Shown: positions 24,362-29,616 of the stretch, in pieces
Layout of the letters: every line of letters starts with the position of its first letter
Numbering within the stretch: position 1 is the first letter of the stretch
DNA from: a virus
Length of the DNA stretch: 29,616 nucleotides
Strand: one strand, 5' to 3'
Virus record (IMG/VR): IMGVR_UViG_3300005664_000042
Location: 1-29,616 of that record
Made by a program: the position numbers and the translations under genes
The notes under the pieces: generated by a model
Databases searched by the model: none
Told to the model about the DNA's origin: nothing
Seen by the model: only the letters and a program-made list of their open reading frames with translations

Positions 24362-24905
24362 CGCATATCTGGCGATTGCCTGCGGGCTGCTGGGGCTGGC
24401 GCTGGGGTATGCCATATGGGGCACGACTGATCGGGTGATCATCGAAACGCCCGCGCCGTCTGTGACGTGGCAGGACGGCAGCGTGACGGCGGCCCGCGTC
24501 GTCGATACCAAGCCCAAGTTGCCCGCACCGTCGAAGCCGAAAGGCGGCAAGACGATCCGAACCGTAGAGGTGACGGTTCAGCCAGTAGTCAAGGAACCCT
24601 TGACACCTGCGTTCCCGGTTCCGGAACAAGGAACAAAAAACACACAAGACTGCCTGCCTGTCAACCTGCGGATTGACCTCGACCAGTACAAGGACGGCAT
24701 CCGCGCCTCGGTAATTGCCGAGAATGGCTCGGTAGTTGACGCCGCCGACTATCCAATTTCCCCGCTCATCCAGCCGATACGCTTCAAGTGGGCAATCGGC
24801 ATAGACGGTCACGCGCTTGCGATAGACCGCGACCTTGGCCGCGCCCGTGTTGGCGTGTCGATTGGCGACGGCGAGGTCAGGTATCGGGCGCTGGTGCGGT
24901 TCTGA
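24351..24905 (+). CDS. N-terminally anchored periplasmic protein, possible spanin-related
   Basis: The 184-residue product has a single N-terminal membrane segment (about 6-24, YLAIACGLLGLALGYAIWG). A Pro/Lys-rich linker follows (about 55-75) and then a soluble beta-rich C-terminal domain (about 100-184) with LRIDLDQYKDGIRASVIAENG. The layout is that of an inner-membrane-anchored periplasmic protein. An inner spanin would have this topology but also a long coiled coil, which is not seen. The Cys at 11 is not in a proper lipobox, so it is not a clear lipoprotein either. It is the last gene before a 78-base gap. Confidence 0.65.
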   Translation: MNRDAYLAIACGLLGLALGYAIWGTTDRVIIETPAPSVTWQDGSVTAARVVDTKPKLPAPSKPKGGKTIRTVEVTVQPVVKEPLTPAFPVPEQGTKNTQDCLPVNLRIDLDQYKDGIRASVIAENGSVVDAADYPISPLIQPIRFKWAIGIDGHALAIDRDLGRARVGVSIGDGEVRYRALVRF

Positions 24906-24983
24906 TACGTTCGTCCGGCGTCCGTTGACTTTCCTGCCGTTTGTAGGTACTTGCACTGACAGTCCAATAAAAAGGGGTCGGTT
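24906..24983 (+). other. Intergenic gap before the phosphoesterase gene
   Basis: A 78-base gap separates the lysis region from the phosphoesterase gene. It holds a TTGACT at 24925-24930 without a good -10 box at normal spacing, and an AAAAAGGGG ribosome site just before 24984. Weak transcription control may start here, but nothing firmer can be said. Confidence 0.4.
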
Positions 24984-26144
24984 ATGGATGCGTCGTATCT
25001 TGAGTTCTGTATATCTGATCGGCAGCGGCAGGTAGTCAATGAATGGGTGAGGGTCGGCTCCAACATCAGGTGCGCGCAAGCCCTCGGCGTCAACATCCGC
25101 ACACTTGAAAAGACGCTTGCCAGAATCAGGCTGCAAGCGGCGCAAAGGGGATACAGTCCCGCGCACGGCATGACCCATCCAACCCCGCCTACACATTACC
25201 TGAAGGGAACCAGCACCTACTACAACCGCGACGGCGTACAGTCCGGCCAATGGGTCAAGACTGACCGCGTTGCTGAGTCGATAGGCGAGCAAATCCGCGC
25301 CGTTGTCGATGGGCTGAAAGACGAAATACCCCGCGCCGCCAAGGTGCAAAAACCCGACAAACACGGCAACGCCGACCTGCATAACGCCTACATCATCACC
25401 GACTACCACCTCGGCATGTTGGCATGGGGTGAGGAGTGCGGAGAGGATTGGGACTTGGCCAAGGCCGAGGAACTTCTGTACAAATGGTTTGAGGCCGCAA
25501 TCGTGGCCGCTCCACGGGCAGCCAGCGCGACGTTTGCGCAGCTCGGTGACTTTATCCATTGGGATGGTCTGGATGCAGTCACGCCGGCAAGCAAGCACAT
25601 CCTTGATGCCGACACCAGGTTCCCCAAGGTAGTCCGCGCTGCCATCCGACTGATCCGTCGAATCATTGCCCTCTTGCTGACCCGCCATGACTCGCTGAAC
25701 GTCATCATGGCCGACGCTAACCACGATCCCGCGTCAGGCGTCTGGATGCGCGAAATGCTGGCCGAGTTCTACTCGGACGAATCGCGGGTGACGGTCGATA
25801 ACTCCCCCGACAGTTACTACGCGGTGCGGTTCGGTGACGTGCTGATGATGTATCACCACGGGCACAAGCGAAACGTCAGCAACGTGGACAGCGTAATGGT
25901 CGCCAAGTTCCGCGAAGACTACGGTCAGACCAAGTACCACTACTGCCACACGGGGCACCTGCACCACGATAAGGTTAGGGAGTCCAACCTGATGCACATC
26001 GAACAGCACGAAACACTATCGGCAAAGGACGCCTACGCCAGCCGGCACGGGTTTATGTCGCACCGTTCGGCCAAGGTCATCACCTGTCATGCCCGTTTTG
26101 GCGAAGTTTCCCGCGTGACAATCCGACCGGAGATGCTCAAGTGA
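24984..26144 (+). CDS. HTH-metallophosphoesterase fusion (calcineurin-like)
   Basis: The N-terminal part (about 10-52) is a LuxR/sigma-r4-like helix-turn-helix: ISDRQRQVVNEWVRVGSNIRCAQALGVNIRTLEKTLARI. The rest carries every motif of a calcineurin-like phosphoesterase: D140-x-H142, G188-D-x-x-H192 within LGDFIHWDG, N246-H247-D248, H291-H-G-H294 and G324-H-x-H327 in TGHLHHD. The family binds two metals and cleaves phosphate esters or DNA. Here the N-terminal HTH suggests a DNA-acting enzyme. It lies after the lysis genes, the first gene of a small block with DUF3310. Proteins of this layout occur in other phages, to my recollection, and the true substrate is unknown. Confidence 0.85.
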   Translation: MDASYLEFCISDRQRQVVNEWVRVGSNIRCAQALGVNIRTLEKTLARIRLQAAQRGYSPAHGMTHPTPPTHYLKGTSTYYNRDGVQSGQWVKTDRVAESIGEQIRAVVDGLKDEIPRAAKVQKPDKHGNADLHNAYIITDYHLGMLAWGEECGEDWDLAKAEELLYKWFEAAIVAAPRAASATFAQLGDFIHWDGLDAVTPASKHILDADTRFPKVVRAAIRLIRRIIALLLTRHDSLNVIMADANHDPASGVWMREMLAEFYSDESRVTVDNSPDSYYAVRFGDVLMMYHHGHKRNVSNVDSVMVAKFREDYGQTKYHYCHTGHLHHDKVRESNLMHIEQHETLSAKDAYASRHGFMSHRSAKVITCHARFGEVSRVTIRPEMLK

Positions 26145-26362
26145 ACGACCAAGTAAACCACCCGTCGCACTACACATCAGGCGCAATCGAGTGCATCGAC
26201 GCCATCGAATCGGCCACCGCCAACTTGACCGGAACGGAAGCCTACTGCACCGGCAACGCCATCAAGTACCTGTGGCGCTGGAAGCAGAAAGGCGGCAAGC
26301 AAGACCTTGCCAAAGCCCGCTGGTACATCGAGAGGATGCTGGCCGATGGACAAGCCAAGTGA
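26141..26362 (+). CDS. DUF3310 protein (related to T7 gp1.7)
   Basis: The 73-residue protein starts with GTG in a GTGA overlap. It has NHPSHYTSGAIECIDAI near the start and YCTGNAIKYLWRWKQKGGKQDLAKARWYIERML after it, the full DUF3310 signature. The domain is widespread in phages and is found in T7 gp1.7, a nucleotide kinase that affects thymidine analog sensitivity. The isolated domain has not, to my knowledge, been shown to do the same. A role in nucleotide metabolism during phage DNA synthesis is therefore possible but unproven. Confidence 0.85.
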   Translation: MNDQVNHPSHYTSGAIECIDAIESATANLTGTEAYCTGNAIKYLWRWKQKGGKQDLAKARWYIERMLADGQAK

Positions 26363-26660
26363 CAAGAAACTCGGCAGGATTGGCATAGCCAGCCAGACGG
26401 AGAAACTGGCCGACCCGCTGCGGGAAATGCTTGTCGATAAACTGCTGCACATGCTGGCAGAGGTACGAGCTGGTCGTATGGTTGGCCTGTTCGGGGTTGC
26501 CGTGCTCGAGGACGACAACGAACACGGCATAGAGATCATTGAGGAAGGCTACACGCTGGTCGAGGCTGACGTGATCCTGGGTCTTGAGTACACGGCGCGT
26601 GACCTTCGTGAGTCGTGGGAGGCCGAGAGGATCCACGGGATAGACCCTGCTGCGGACTGA
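26346..26660 (+). CDS. Small acidic protein of unknown function
   Basis: The 104-residue product begins with a charged Lys/Asp stretch (MDKPSDKKLGRIG). It continues into a helical region with LREMLVDKLLHMLAEVRAGRMVGLFGVAVLEDDNE and ends acidic. The ATG at 26346 overlaps the DUF3310 gene by 17 bases; an upstream in-frame ATG at 26307 would overlap more and looks like a shadow. It is the last rightward gene before the convergent region. No family is recognised. Confidence 0.6.
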   Translation: MDKPSDKKLGRIGIASQTEKLADPLREMLVDKLLHMLAEVRAGRMVGLFGVAVLEDDNEHGIEIIEEGYTLVEADVILGLEYTARDLRESWEAERIHGIDPAAD

Positions 26661-26661
26661 C

Positions 26662-26691
26662 GTGTATAGAAAAACGCCATTTCCTATACAC
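26662..26691. repeat. Inverted repeat in the convergent intergenic region
   Basis: GTGTATAG at 26662-26669 and CTATACAC at 26684-26691 are perfect reverse complements around a 14-base loop, extended by AAA/TTT with one bulged base. Neither side is followed by a good T run beyond the loop, so it may be a stability hairpin, an operator or part of a double terminator with the next stem. Confidence 0.6.
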
Positions 26692-26695
26692 AAAA

Positions 26696-26728
26696 AGACG
26701 CCCCATCGACCGGGAGGAAGTGGGGCGT
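26696..26728 (-). terminator. Rho-independent terminator for the leftward operon
   Basis: ACGCCCCA (26698-26705) and TGGGGCGT (26721-26728) form a perfect 8-base stem with a 15-base loop. Read on the minus strand the stem is followed by CTTTTTG (complement of 26691-26697), a T tract in the correct place. It lies 57 bases past the end of the last leftward gene. On the plus strand no T run follows, so it would serve the leftward transcript first. Confidence 0.7.
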
Positions 26729-26784
26729 TGAGGGCCGCTTGTGGCGGCTTGGAGCATTAAAACACCGGATGAAAGTGTGGCCCG

Positions 26785-26988
26785 CTAGGTACTCCCGGCG
26801 AACACGCAAACATCGTTGCGCTTAAGCAGCCAGCACAGCACCTCCATAGCCTGCTCGGAGTTGTTGGCGGGGTCGAAGATGTTGGCCATCTCGCACTTGT
26901 TGTCGACCCATATCCGGCCTGCGCCATCCATGAATGCGGACGGGTCGTAAGCCCGCGCCAGTTTCAGCATCGCGTCTTGGTCGGTCAT
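26785..26988 (-). CDS. Small acidic protein of unknown function, last gene of the leftward operon
   Basis: The 67-residue protein starts at ATG 26988, which overlaps the preceding stop (ATGA) and follows a perfect AGGAGG five or six bases away. An in-frame ATG at 27039 lies inside the neighbour and is not preferred. The product has GRIWVDNKCEMANIF and a helical LCWLLKRNDVC segment. Two Cys could pair or bind metal, but no motif is recognised. Confidence 0.7.
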   Translation of the reverse strand: MTDQDAMLKLARAYDPSAFMDGAGRIWVDNKCEMANIFDPANNSEQAMEVLCWLLKRNDVCVFAGST

Positions 26989-27215
26989 GGTACCTCCTGT
27001 GCGAATAGGTCTGGCGTTCTGTTTTCTGGACGAATCCATGCGCTCAACATTTTTGCTGATGTTTCACGGTCAACTAGCCGGACAATGCCGCCACGCTTTT
27101 CCCATGAGTCAAAAGTCTTCGCATCCGACACCCTGCGCGAGTCGTCAGGAACAAGGGCTGCAAACGCTGTGCCCGGCAAGTTCGGGTCTTCTGCAACCCA
27201 TATCATGTCGGTCAT
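26985..27215 (-). CDS. Small protein of unknown function
   Basis: The 76-residue product begins MTDMIWVAEDPNLPGTAFAALV. It has a mixed alpha/beta look with an SWEKRGGIVRLVDRETSAKML segment. The start at 27215 is set by a GGGGGAG ribosome site and a 4-base overlap with the preceding stop; a farther upstream in-frame ATG is rejected. It resembles small phage accessory proteins with no known function. Confidence 0.65.
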   Translation of the reverse strand: MTDMIWVAEDPNLPGTAFAALVPDDSRRVSDAKTFDSWEKRGGIVRLVDRETSAKMLSAWIRPENRTPDLFAQEVP

Positions 27216-27523
27216 TTCTCCCCCTTGCCGGACTCGGCTTTCTGCTTGTACGGGACTACGTTTTCCAGTTCGCGTTTGACGCCTCCTGCCTCGCGGAACT
27301 CTCGCCACATGAGCGTGTGTCCGGGGCAGTAGTGCATGTTCGGCGCAACCTCAAATGAATGCGCGTGACACAGCGGCATGTCGCACGTCTTTCCGCCACT
27401 CACCGGAAAATCGCACAGGTTTTCGCTTACGTCGCCGCAGTTGGCATCACCGCAGTGCGGGCCAAGGTCGCCGCACAGGAACGCATGGCCGCCGTCTTTG
27501 AGGTGAATCCTGTAGCAGGGCAT
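27212..27523 (-). CDS. Cys/His-rich, probably zinc-binding small protein
   Basis: The 103-residue protein has Cys at 3, 17, 24, 29, 37, 47, 52 and 66, and His at 23, 53, 55, 64 and 69. These make up one or two zinc sites in the segment LGPHCGDANCGDV to CDMPLCHAHSFEVAPNMHYCPGH. Proteins of this pattern recur in phages, but their function is unknown to me. The ATG at 27523 shares its A with the upstream stop (TGATG). A GGGGGTGGAG ribosome site precedes it. The tail after residue 75 is charged and probably flexible. Confidence 0.75.
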   Translation of the reverse strand: MPCYRIHLKDGGHAFLCGDLGPHCGDANCGDVSENLCDFPVSGGKTCDMPLCHAHSFEVAPNMHYCPGHTLMWREFREAGGVKRELENVVPYKQKAESGKGEK

Positions 27524-27831
27524 CACTCCACCCCCTTTCCGGCTGACTGCGCGGCTCTCGGGTATCCGTTGTAGGTATCATGCTTCGACATTTCGTTAAT
27601 CAGGTGCTCTGTCAACGCTGCCGCAATCTCTTTAGCCGCTTCCTCACGCAAGCGCACAACCCGTTTCTCTGAAGGTGATCCGGGCAGCCACCCACCGTAA
27701 ATGGCAGCGACAAGCGGGTCGTCTGCTGTTTTCATAGGCTTGAACGCTTCCACAAGTGGTTCTGCCACGACAATCGACGCGCCACCTGAAAAGTGGTTTC
27801 CATCAGCGTTAACGGTTATTCGGAGTCTCAC
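27523..27831 (-). CDS. Small protein of unknown function
   Basis: The 102-residue product starts with GTG in a GTGA overlap, after a GGAAGGAA ribosome site. It opens MRLRITVNADGNHFSGGASIVVAEPLVEAF. A helical, charged segment (about 55-85, SEKRVVRLREEAAKEIAAALTEHLINEM) follows, and the tail is basic. No family or motif is recognised. Confidence 0.65.
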   Translation of the reverse strand: MRLRITVNADGNHFSGGASIVVAEPLVEAFKPMKTADDPLVAAIYGGWLPGSPSEKRVVRLREEAAKEIAAALTEHLINEMSKHDTYNGYPRAAQSAGKGVE

Positions 27832-28058
27832 GTTCCTTCCCCCTTCGCTGCCTGCTGGGAGGCGGCGAGGTCGTCATAGGCGACTATCGCGTAGCCGAAG
27901 CAATCCGTACCAACATCACGCGCATCGCGTCGCAAACCCGTCCACGGATTGAACAGCCACGCTACGCTTCCGTGATAGATGCGGTACTGGTCTGCGTGCG
28001 ACGGGTAAGGCTTTTCTGCTCCGGTCGCCGGGTCGTAAATCATCAGATGTTTGCTCAT
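27828..28058 (-). CDS. Small protein of unknown function with shared C-terminal tail
   Basis: The 76-residue protein starts at ATG 28058 (ATGA overlap with the neighbour) with GGAG upstream. It has an aromatic-rich middle, YRIYHGSVAWLFNPWTG, and ends AASQQAAKGEGT. The end is nearly the same as that of the next upstream gene (AASQQAAKNGETP), and the DNA under it is identical over 22 bases. No family is recognised. Confidence 0.65.
   Translation of the reverse strand: MSKHLMIYDPATGAEKPYPSHADQYRIYHGSVAWLFNPWTGLRRDARDVGTDCFGYAIVAYDDLAASQQAAKGEGT
27847..27868. repeat. 22-base direct repeat, copy 1 (gene end)
   Basis: The plus-strand run beginning GCTGCCTGCTGGG and ending GGCGGCGA is identical to 28077-28098, 230 bases away. 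On the minus strand both copies encode the AASQQAA part of two gene ends in the same frame. It suggests module exchange or local duplication at gene ends. Confidence 0.8.
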
Positions 28059-28393
28059 GGCGTTTCTCCATTTTTGGCTGCCTGCTGGGAGGCGGCGATC
28101 ATGGCGCGGTAGATTCTGGCCGCTGCGTTCTGATCGTTTTCAGTTGAACCGCTAATCCCGTATTGCTTTGCGCAATCAAAGAAGGTTTCGCCACCTACGA
28201 TATACATTTCTGCGGATATTTCTTCCGCCGCCGCCTCCCGCTTGGCGATGGCCGCCAGAACGACACGGATTGCATCAGACAGCCGGCGCTGCATGTTCGA
28301 TGTCAGTTCGGTGTTCTCGCCAATCGTTGCGTCAGCAAACTCGTCAGCGTAGGCGCCGAGCAATTCGGTTGCGTCTTTCAGTTCGTCGCTCAC
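28055..28393 (-). CDS. Small acidic helical protein of unknown function
   Basis: The 112-residue product begins with GTG in a GTGA overlap and opens MSDELKDATELLGAYADEFADATIG. It is largely helical, with RRLSDAIRVVLAAIAKREAAAEEI in the middle, and ends AASQQAAKNGETP. The tail is shared with the next gene downstream. No motif is recognised. Confidence 0.65.
   Translation of the reverse strand: MSDELKDATELLGAYADEFADATIGENTELTSNMQRRLSDAIRVVLAAIAKREAAAEEISAEMYIVGGETFFDCAKQYGISGSTENDQNAAARIYRAMIAASQQAAKNGETP
28077..28098. repeat. 22-base direct repeat, copy 2 (gene end)
   Basis: Identical to 27847-27868 and lying at the end of the upstream neighbour in the leftward operon. The in-frame reading is conserved in both copies. 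See copy 1. Confidence 0.8.
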
Positions 28394-28986
28394 GTTGCGT
28401 CTCCTTTGGCGAGGATGGCCGAAACCATTGCGTACTCGTCAGATGATTCCATACCAATGTCTTCCAGCAACATTGACACGCGATTAAGCGCATCCCGCGC
28501 ATCGCCGGCAGTCTCCGTGGCAGGCTGCGCTTTGCTGACCGCATCAATAAACGGCTCAACGTCGTGCCGGTCGCGGCCTTTCAGCGCGCAAGACAGGAAG
28601 AACCGCAGGCGCTCTACCGGGTTTTGTTCTTCATCTCCGCCGGCAGCCATGTATGCAGCGATTGCAGGGGCAGGCGGCTGTGCTGGGGCGGCTGCGTAAA
28701 TAGTGTCGATAACCTCGGACAGTTTTACGTAAGCGAATCGCTGCCCACCTAGCGACTCAAGACGGCTGGGAATATCCCGGATTCGCTTCGCAAGGTCTGT
28801 GCGAAACTCCGACAGGTTTGCCGGCACCGCCCGCCGCGCACCTTCCAGCGCGTCGCAGGCTGTGCGGATGGCTTCCGTAACTGTACTCGGCGTCGGCGCT
28901 TCTTCCGATTCGTCTCCGCAGCGCCATGCGTTGAACGCGCGCAAATACGCAATCGCTTCGTCTTCCGTCATCTTCTGGGTAGTCAT
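28390..28986 (-). CDS. Protein of unknown function in the leftward operon
   Basis: The 198-residue protein is the longest complete gene of the operon. It starts at ATG 28986, with AGGAG before it and a 4-base overlap with the upstream gene; the more distal in-frame ATG at 29007 is not preferred. The opening, MTTQKMTEDEAIAYLRAFNAWRCGD, resembles the start of several phage hypothetical proteins. A Pro/Ala linker lies at about 105-115, and the rest is helical. No catalytic motif is seen. Confidence 0.65.
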   Translation of the reverse strand: MTTQKMTEDEAIAYLRAFNAWRCGDESEEAPTPSTVTEAIRTACDALEGARRAVPANLSEFRTDLAKRIRDIPSRLESLGGQRFAYVKLSEVIDTIYAAAPAQPPAPAIAAYMAAGGDEEQNPVERLRFFLSCALKGRDRHDVEPFIDAVSKAQPATETAGDARDALNRVSMLLEDIGMESSDEYAMVSAILAKGDAT

Positions 28987-28998
28987 GGCTTCTGCTCC
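28983..28998. repeat. 16-base direct repeat at a stop/start junction, copy 1
   Basis: TCATGGCTTCTGCTCC on the plus strand is the same as 29344-29359. On the minus strand each copy carries the GGAGCAGAAGCC leader, the next gene's ATG and the final codons of the upstream gene (ending EQKP). Confidence 0.75.
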
Positions 28999-29189
28999 TG
29001 CTGGCATGTCCTAATACGCATCTGGCTTGATGAAAGAATCTCGCCACTTGCGTCGGTGATTGTTACTGTGCCTTCGGTGAATATCGGATAAGGACAAGGC
29101 TCTCCCATCCAGTTCAACACCGCGTAGCACATGCCAAAAACAGCGGCGAATGTGGACCCCATAATTACCATCCCGACGCTGATTTTCAT
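28983..29189 (-). CDS. Small single-pass membrane protein of unknown function
   Basis: The 68-residue product has an N-terminal hydrophobic segment (about 5-27, VGMVIMGSTFAAVFGMCYAVLNW) and a polar C-terminal domain, PIFTEGTVTITDASGEIL. It ends QEQKP. The start overlaps the upstream stop (ATGA). Its 3' end shares 16 bases with another gene end in the operon. It is a likely inner-membrane protein with the C-terminal part outside or inside the cell; topology is not decided. Confidence 0.65.
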   Translation of the reverse strand: MKISVGMVIMGSTFAAVFGMCYAVLNWMGEPCPYPIFTEGTVTITDASGEILSSSQMRIRTCQQEQKP

Positions 29190-29347
29190 TTCTTGCCACC
29201 GTTCAAGTAGTTGACTCTTGCCGCCGCATCACTGCGTTTCGCATGGTCACTGTCACCCTGCCACTCTCCTGACGGATCGTAAAATCCAACAGTGAAAACC
29301 CCCGGCTCTGTTTCGATATAAACCCAGCACGTCATTACGTCTCTCAT
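29186..29347 (-). CDS. Small protein of unknown function (53 residues)
   Basis: This short frame runs from ATG 29347 to TGA 29186 and overlaps both neighbours by 4 bases. It has GGAG upstream. The product opens MRDVMTCWVYIETEPGVFTVGFYDPSGEW and continues with a charged SDHAKRSDAAARVNYLNGGKK end. It resembles small phage proteins where a beta hairpin precedes a helix, with conserved GFYDP-like phrase and an 'AA-rVNYLNGG' tail. That is a common small phage protein pattern to my memory. No function is known. Confidence 0.7.
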   Translation of the reverse strand: MRDVMTCWVYIETEPGVFTVGFYDPSGEWQGDSDHAKRSDAAARVNYLNGGKK

Positions 29348-29359
29348 GGCTTCTGCTCC
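29344..29359. repeat. 16-base direct repeat at a stop/start junction, copy 2
   Basis: Identical to 28983-28998. It spans the end of the partial gene at the window edge and the ribosome site and start of the 53-residue gene. Confidence 0.75.
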
Positions 29360-29616
29360 AAGTTCGGGCGGGCGATTACCTCACGCGTTTCAAACTGCGG
29401 AAGGTGTGGGTTTTCGGAATTAAACTTTTTGCACTCATCTACCGTGCATTGGCTGGCTTGGTTCCATGTGCCAATACCTCCAAGCCGGTACTGAAATCCT
29501 GCCGATGGCGCATCCGCCACCAGCGCCTTAACCCGAGCGATTTCCGCCTGCGACTCGCCCCACAGCGTTGACAGCCTGTTGCGTTCCGCCGTCAGGGTTG
29601 CGACTTGGGCGCGGAG
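29344..29616 (-). CDS. Partial protein of unknown function, cut by the window edge
   Basis: Ninety codons are open from the window edge to TGA at 29344, with no internal stop. The start is outside the window. The visible part begins with a coiled-coil-like LRAQVATLTAERNRLSTLW. A small domain with FQYRLGGIGTWNQASQCTVDECKKF follows, and it ends LEQKP. It may bind ligand or partners through the coil. No family is recognised. Confidence 0.7.
   Translation of the reverse strand, partial: LRAQVATLTAERNRLSTLWGESQAEIARVKALVADAPSAGFQYRLGGIGTWNQASQCTVDECKKFNSENPHLPQFETREVIARPNLEQKP

Noticed and set aside
24467-24676. Nested frame as an Rz1-like lipoprotein inside the 24351 gene
   Set aside because: It has no signal sequence or lipobox and is very Arg/Gln-rich, as expected for a shadow frame in GC-rich DNA.
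24925-24953. Candidate promoter with TTGACT before the phosphoesterase gene
   Set aside because: The -35-like box is good, but no -10-like box occurs at 16-18 bases (GTACTT, TACTTG or ACTTGC).

Overview
The window is a contiguous block of a tailed-phage (or prophage) genome. The architecture is that of a short-tailed podovirus of the P22/Sf6 type. It has a Sf6/P22-like large terminase, a roughly 720-residue portal with a glutamine-rich C-terminal helix, gp4-like and gp10-like tail-hub proteins, three consecutive ejection-type proteins and a tailspike-type head-binding domain. No tape measure, tail tube or sheath gene is visible. The DNA is GC-rich, and the presence of an ADP-heptosyltransferase-like protein and a Gram-negative style lysis region suggests a proteobacterial host. 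The exact host cannot be read from the sequence. No integrase, repressor, replication gene, reverse transcriptase, tRNA or CRISPR array was found, so lifestyle is undetermined.

Layout, rightward strand. Positions 124-3171 hold a small protein, a TPR/GT9-type glycosyltransferase-like protein, and the small and large terminase subunits. Positions 3171-8863 hold the portal, a small protein, a GroES-like co-chaperonin, a probable scaffold, two head-associated proteins and the major capsid protein. Positions 8938-15365 hold beta-rich virion proteins around the gp4-like and gp10-like hub genes. Positions 15458-15946 hold a cupin-fold protein, preceded by the clearest promoter candidate in the window. 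Positions 15943-20236 hold three ejection proteins, and 20236-23230 hold the receptor-binding region. Positions 23233-24905 hold the lysis region: a coiled-coil/TM protein, an M15 endolysin, a holin, two overlapping tiny membrane proteins and an N-anchored periplasmic protein. Positions 24984-26660 hold an HTH-metallophosphoesterase, a DUF3310 protein and a small acidic protein.

Layout, leftward strand. From the right edge to 26785 runs a tight operon of ten small genes, one of them cut by the window edge. Nearly every stop codon overlaps the next start. None has a firm function; one is Cys/His-rich and probably binds zinc, and one has a single membrane segment. The two transcription directions meet at 26661-26784, where two strong inverted repeats lie and one has the form of a terminator for the leftward transcript.

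The genes fit one assembly pathway. Terminase packages DNA through the portal into a scaffolded procapsid whose folding may use the phage's own GroES-like cap. The hub proteins plug the vertex, fibres are added, and ejection proteins travel with the DNA. The most notable items are the GroES-like gene inside the head operon, the HTH-phosphoesterase, the separately promoted cupin gene, the overlapping tiny membrane genes in the lysis region, and short repeats at gene junctions of the leftward operon. I do not see clear evidence for a wholly new system. The leftward operon is the part with the least known content.
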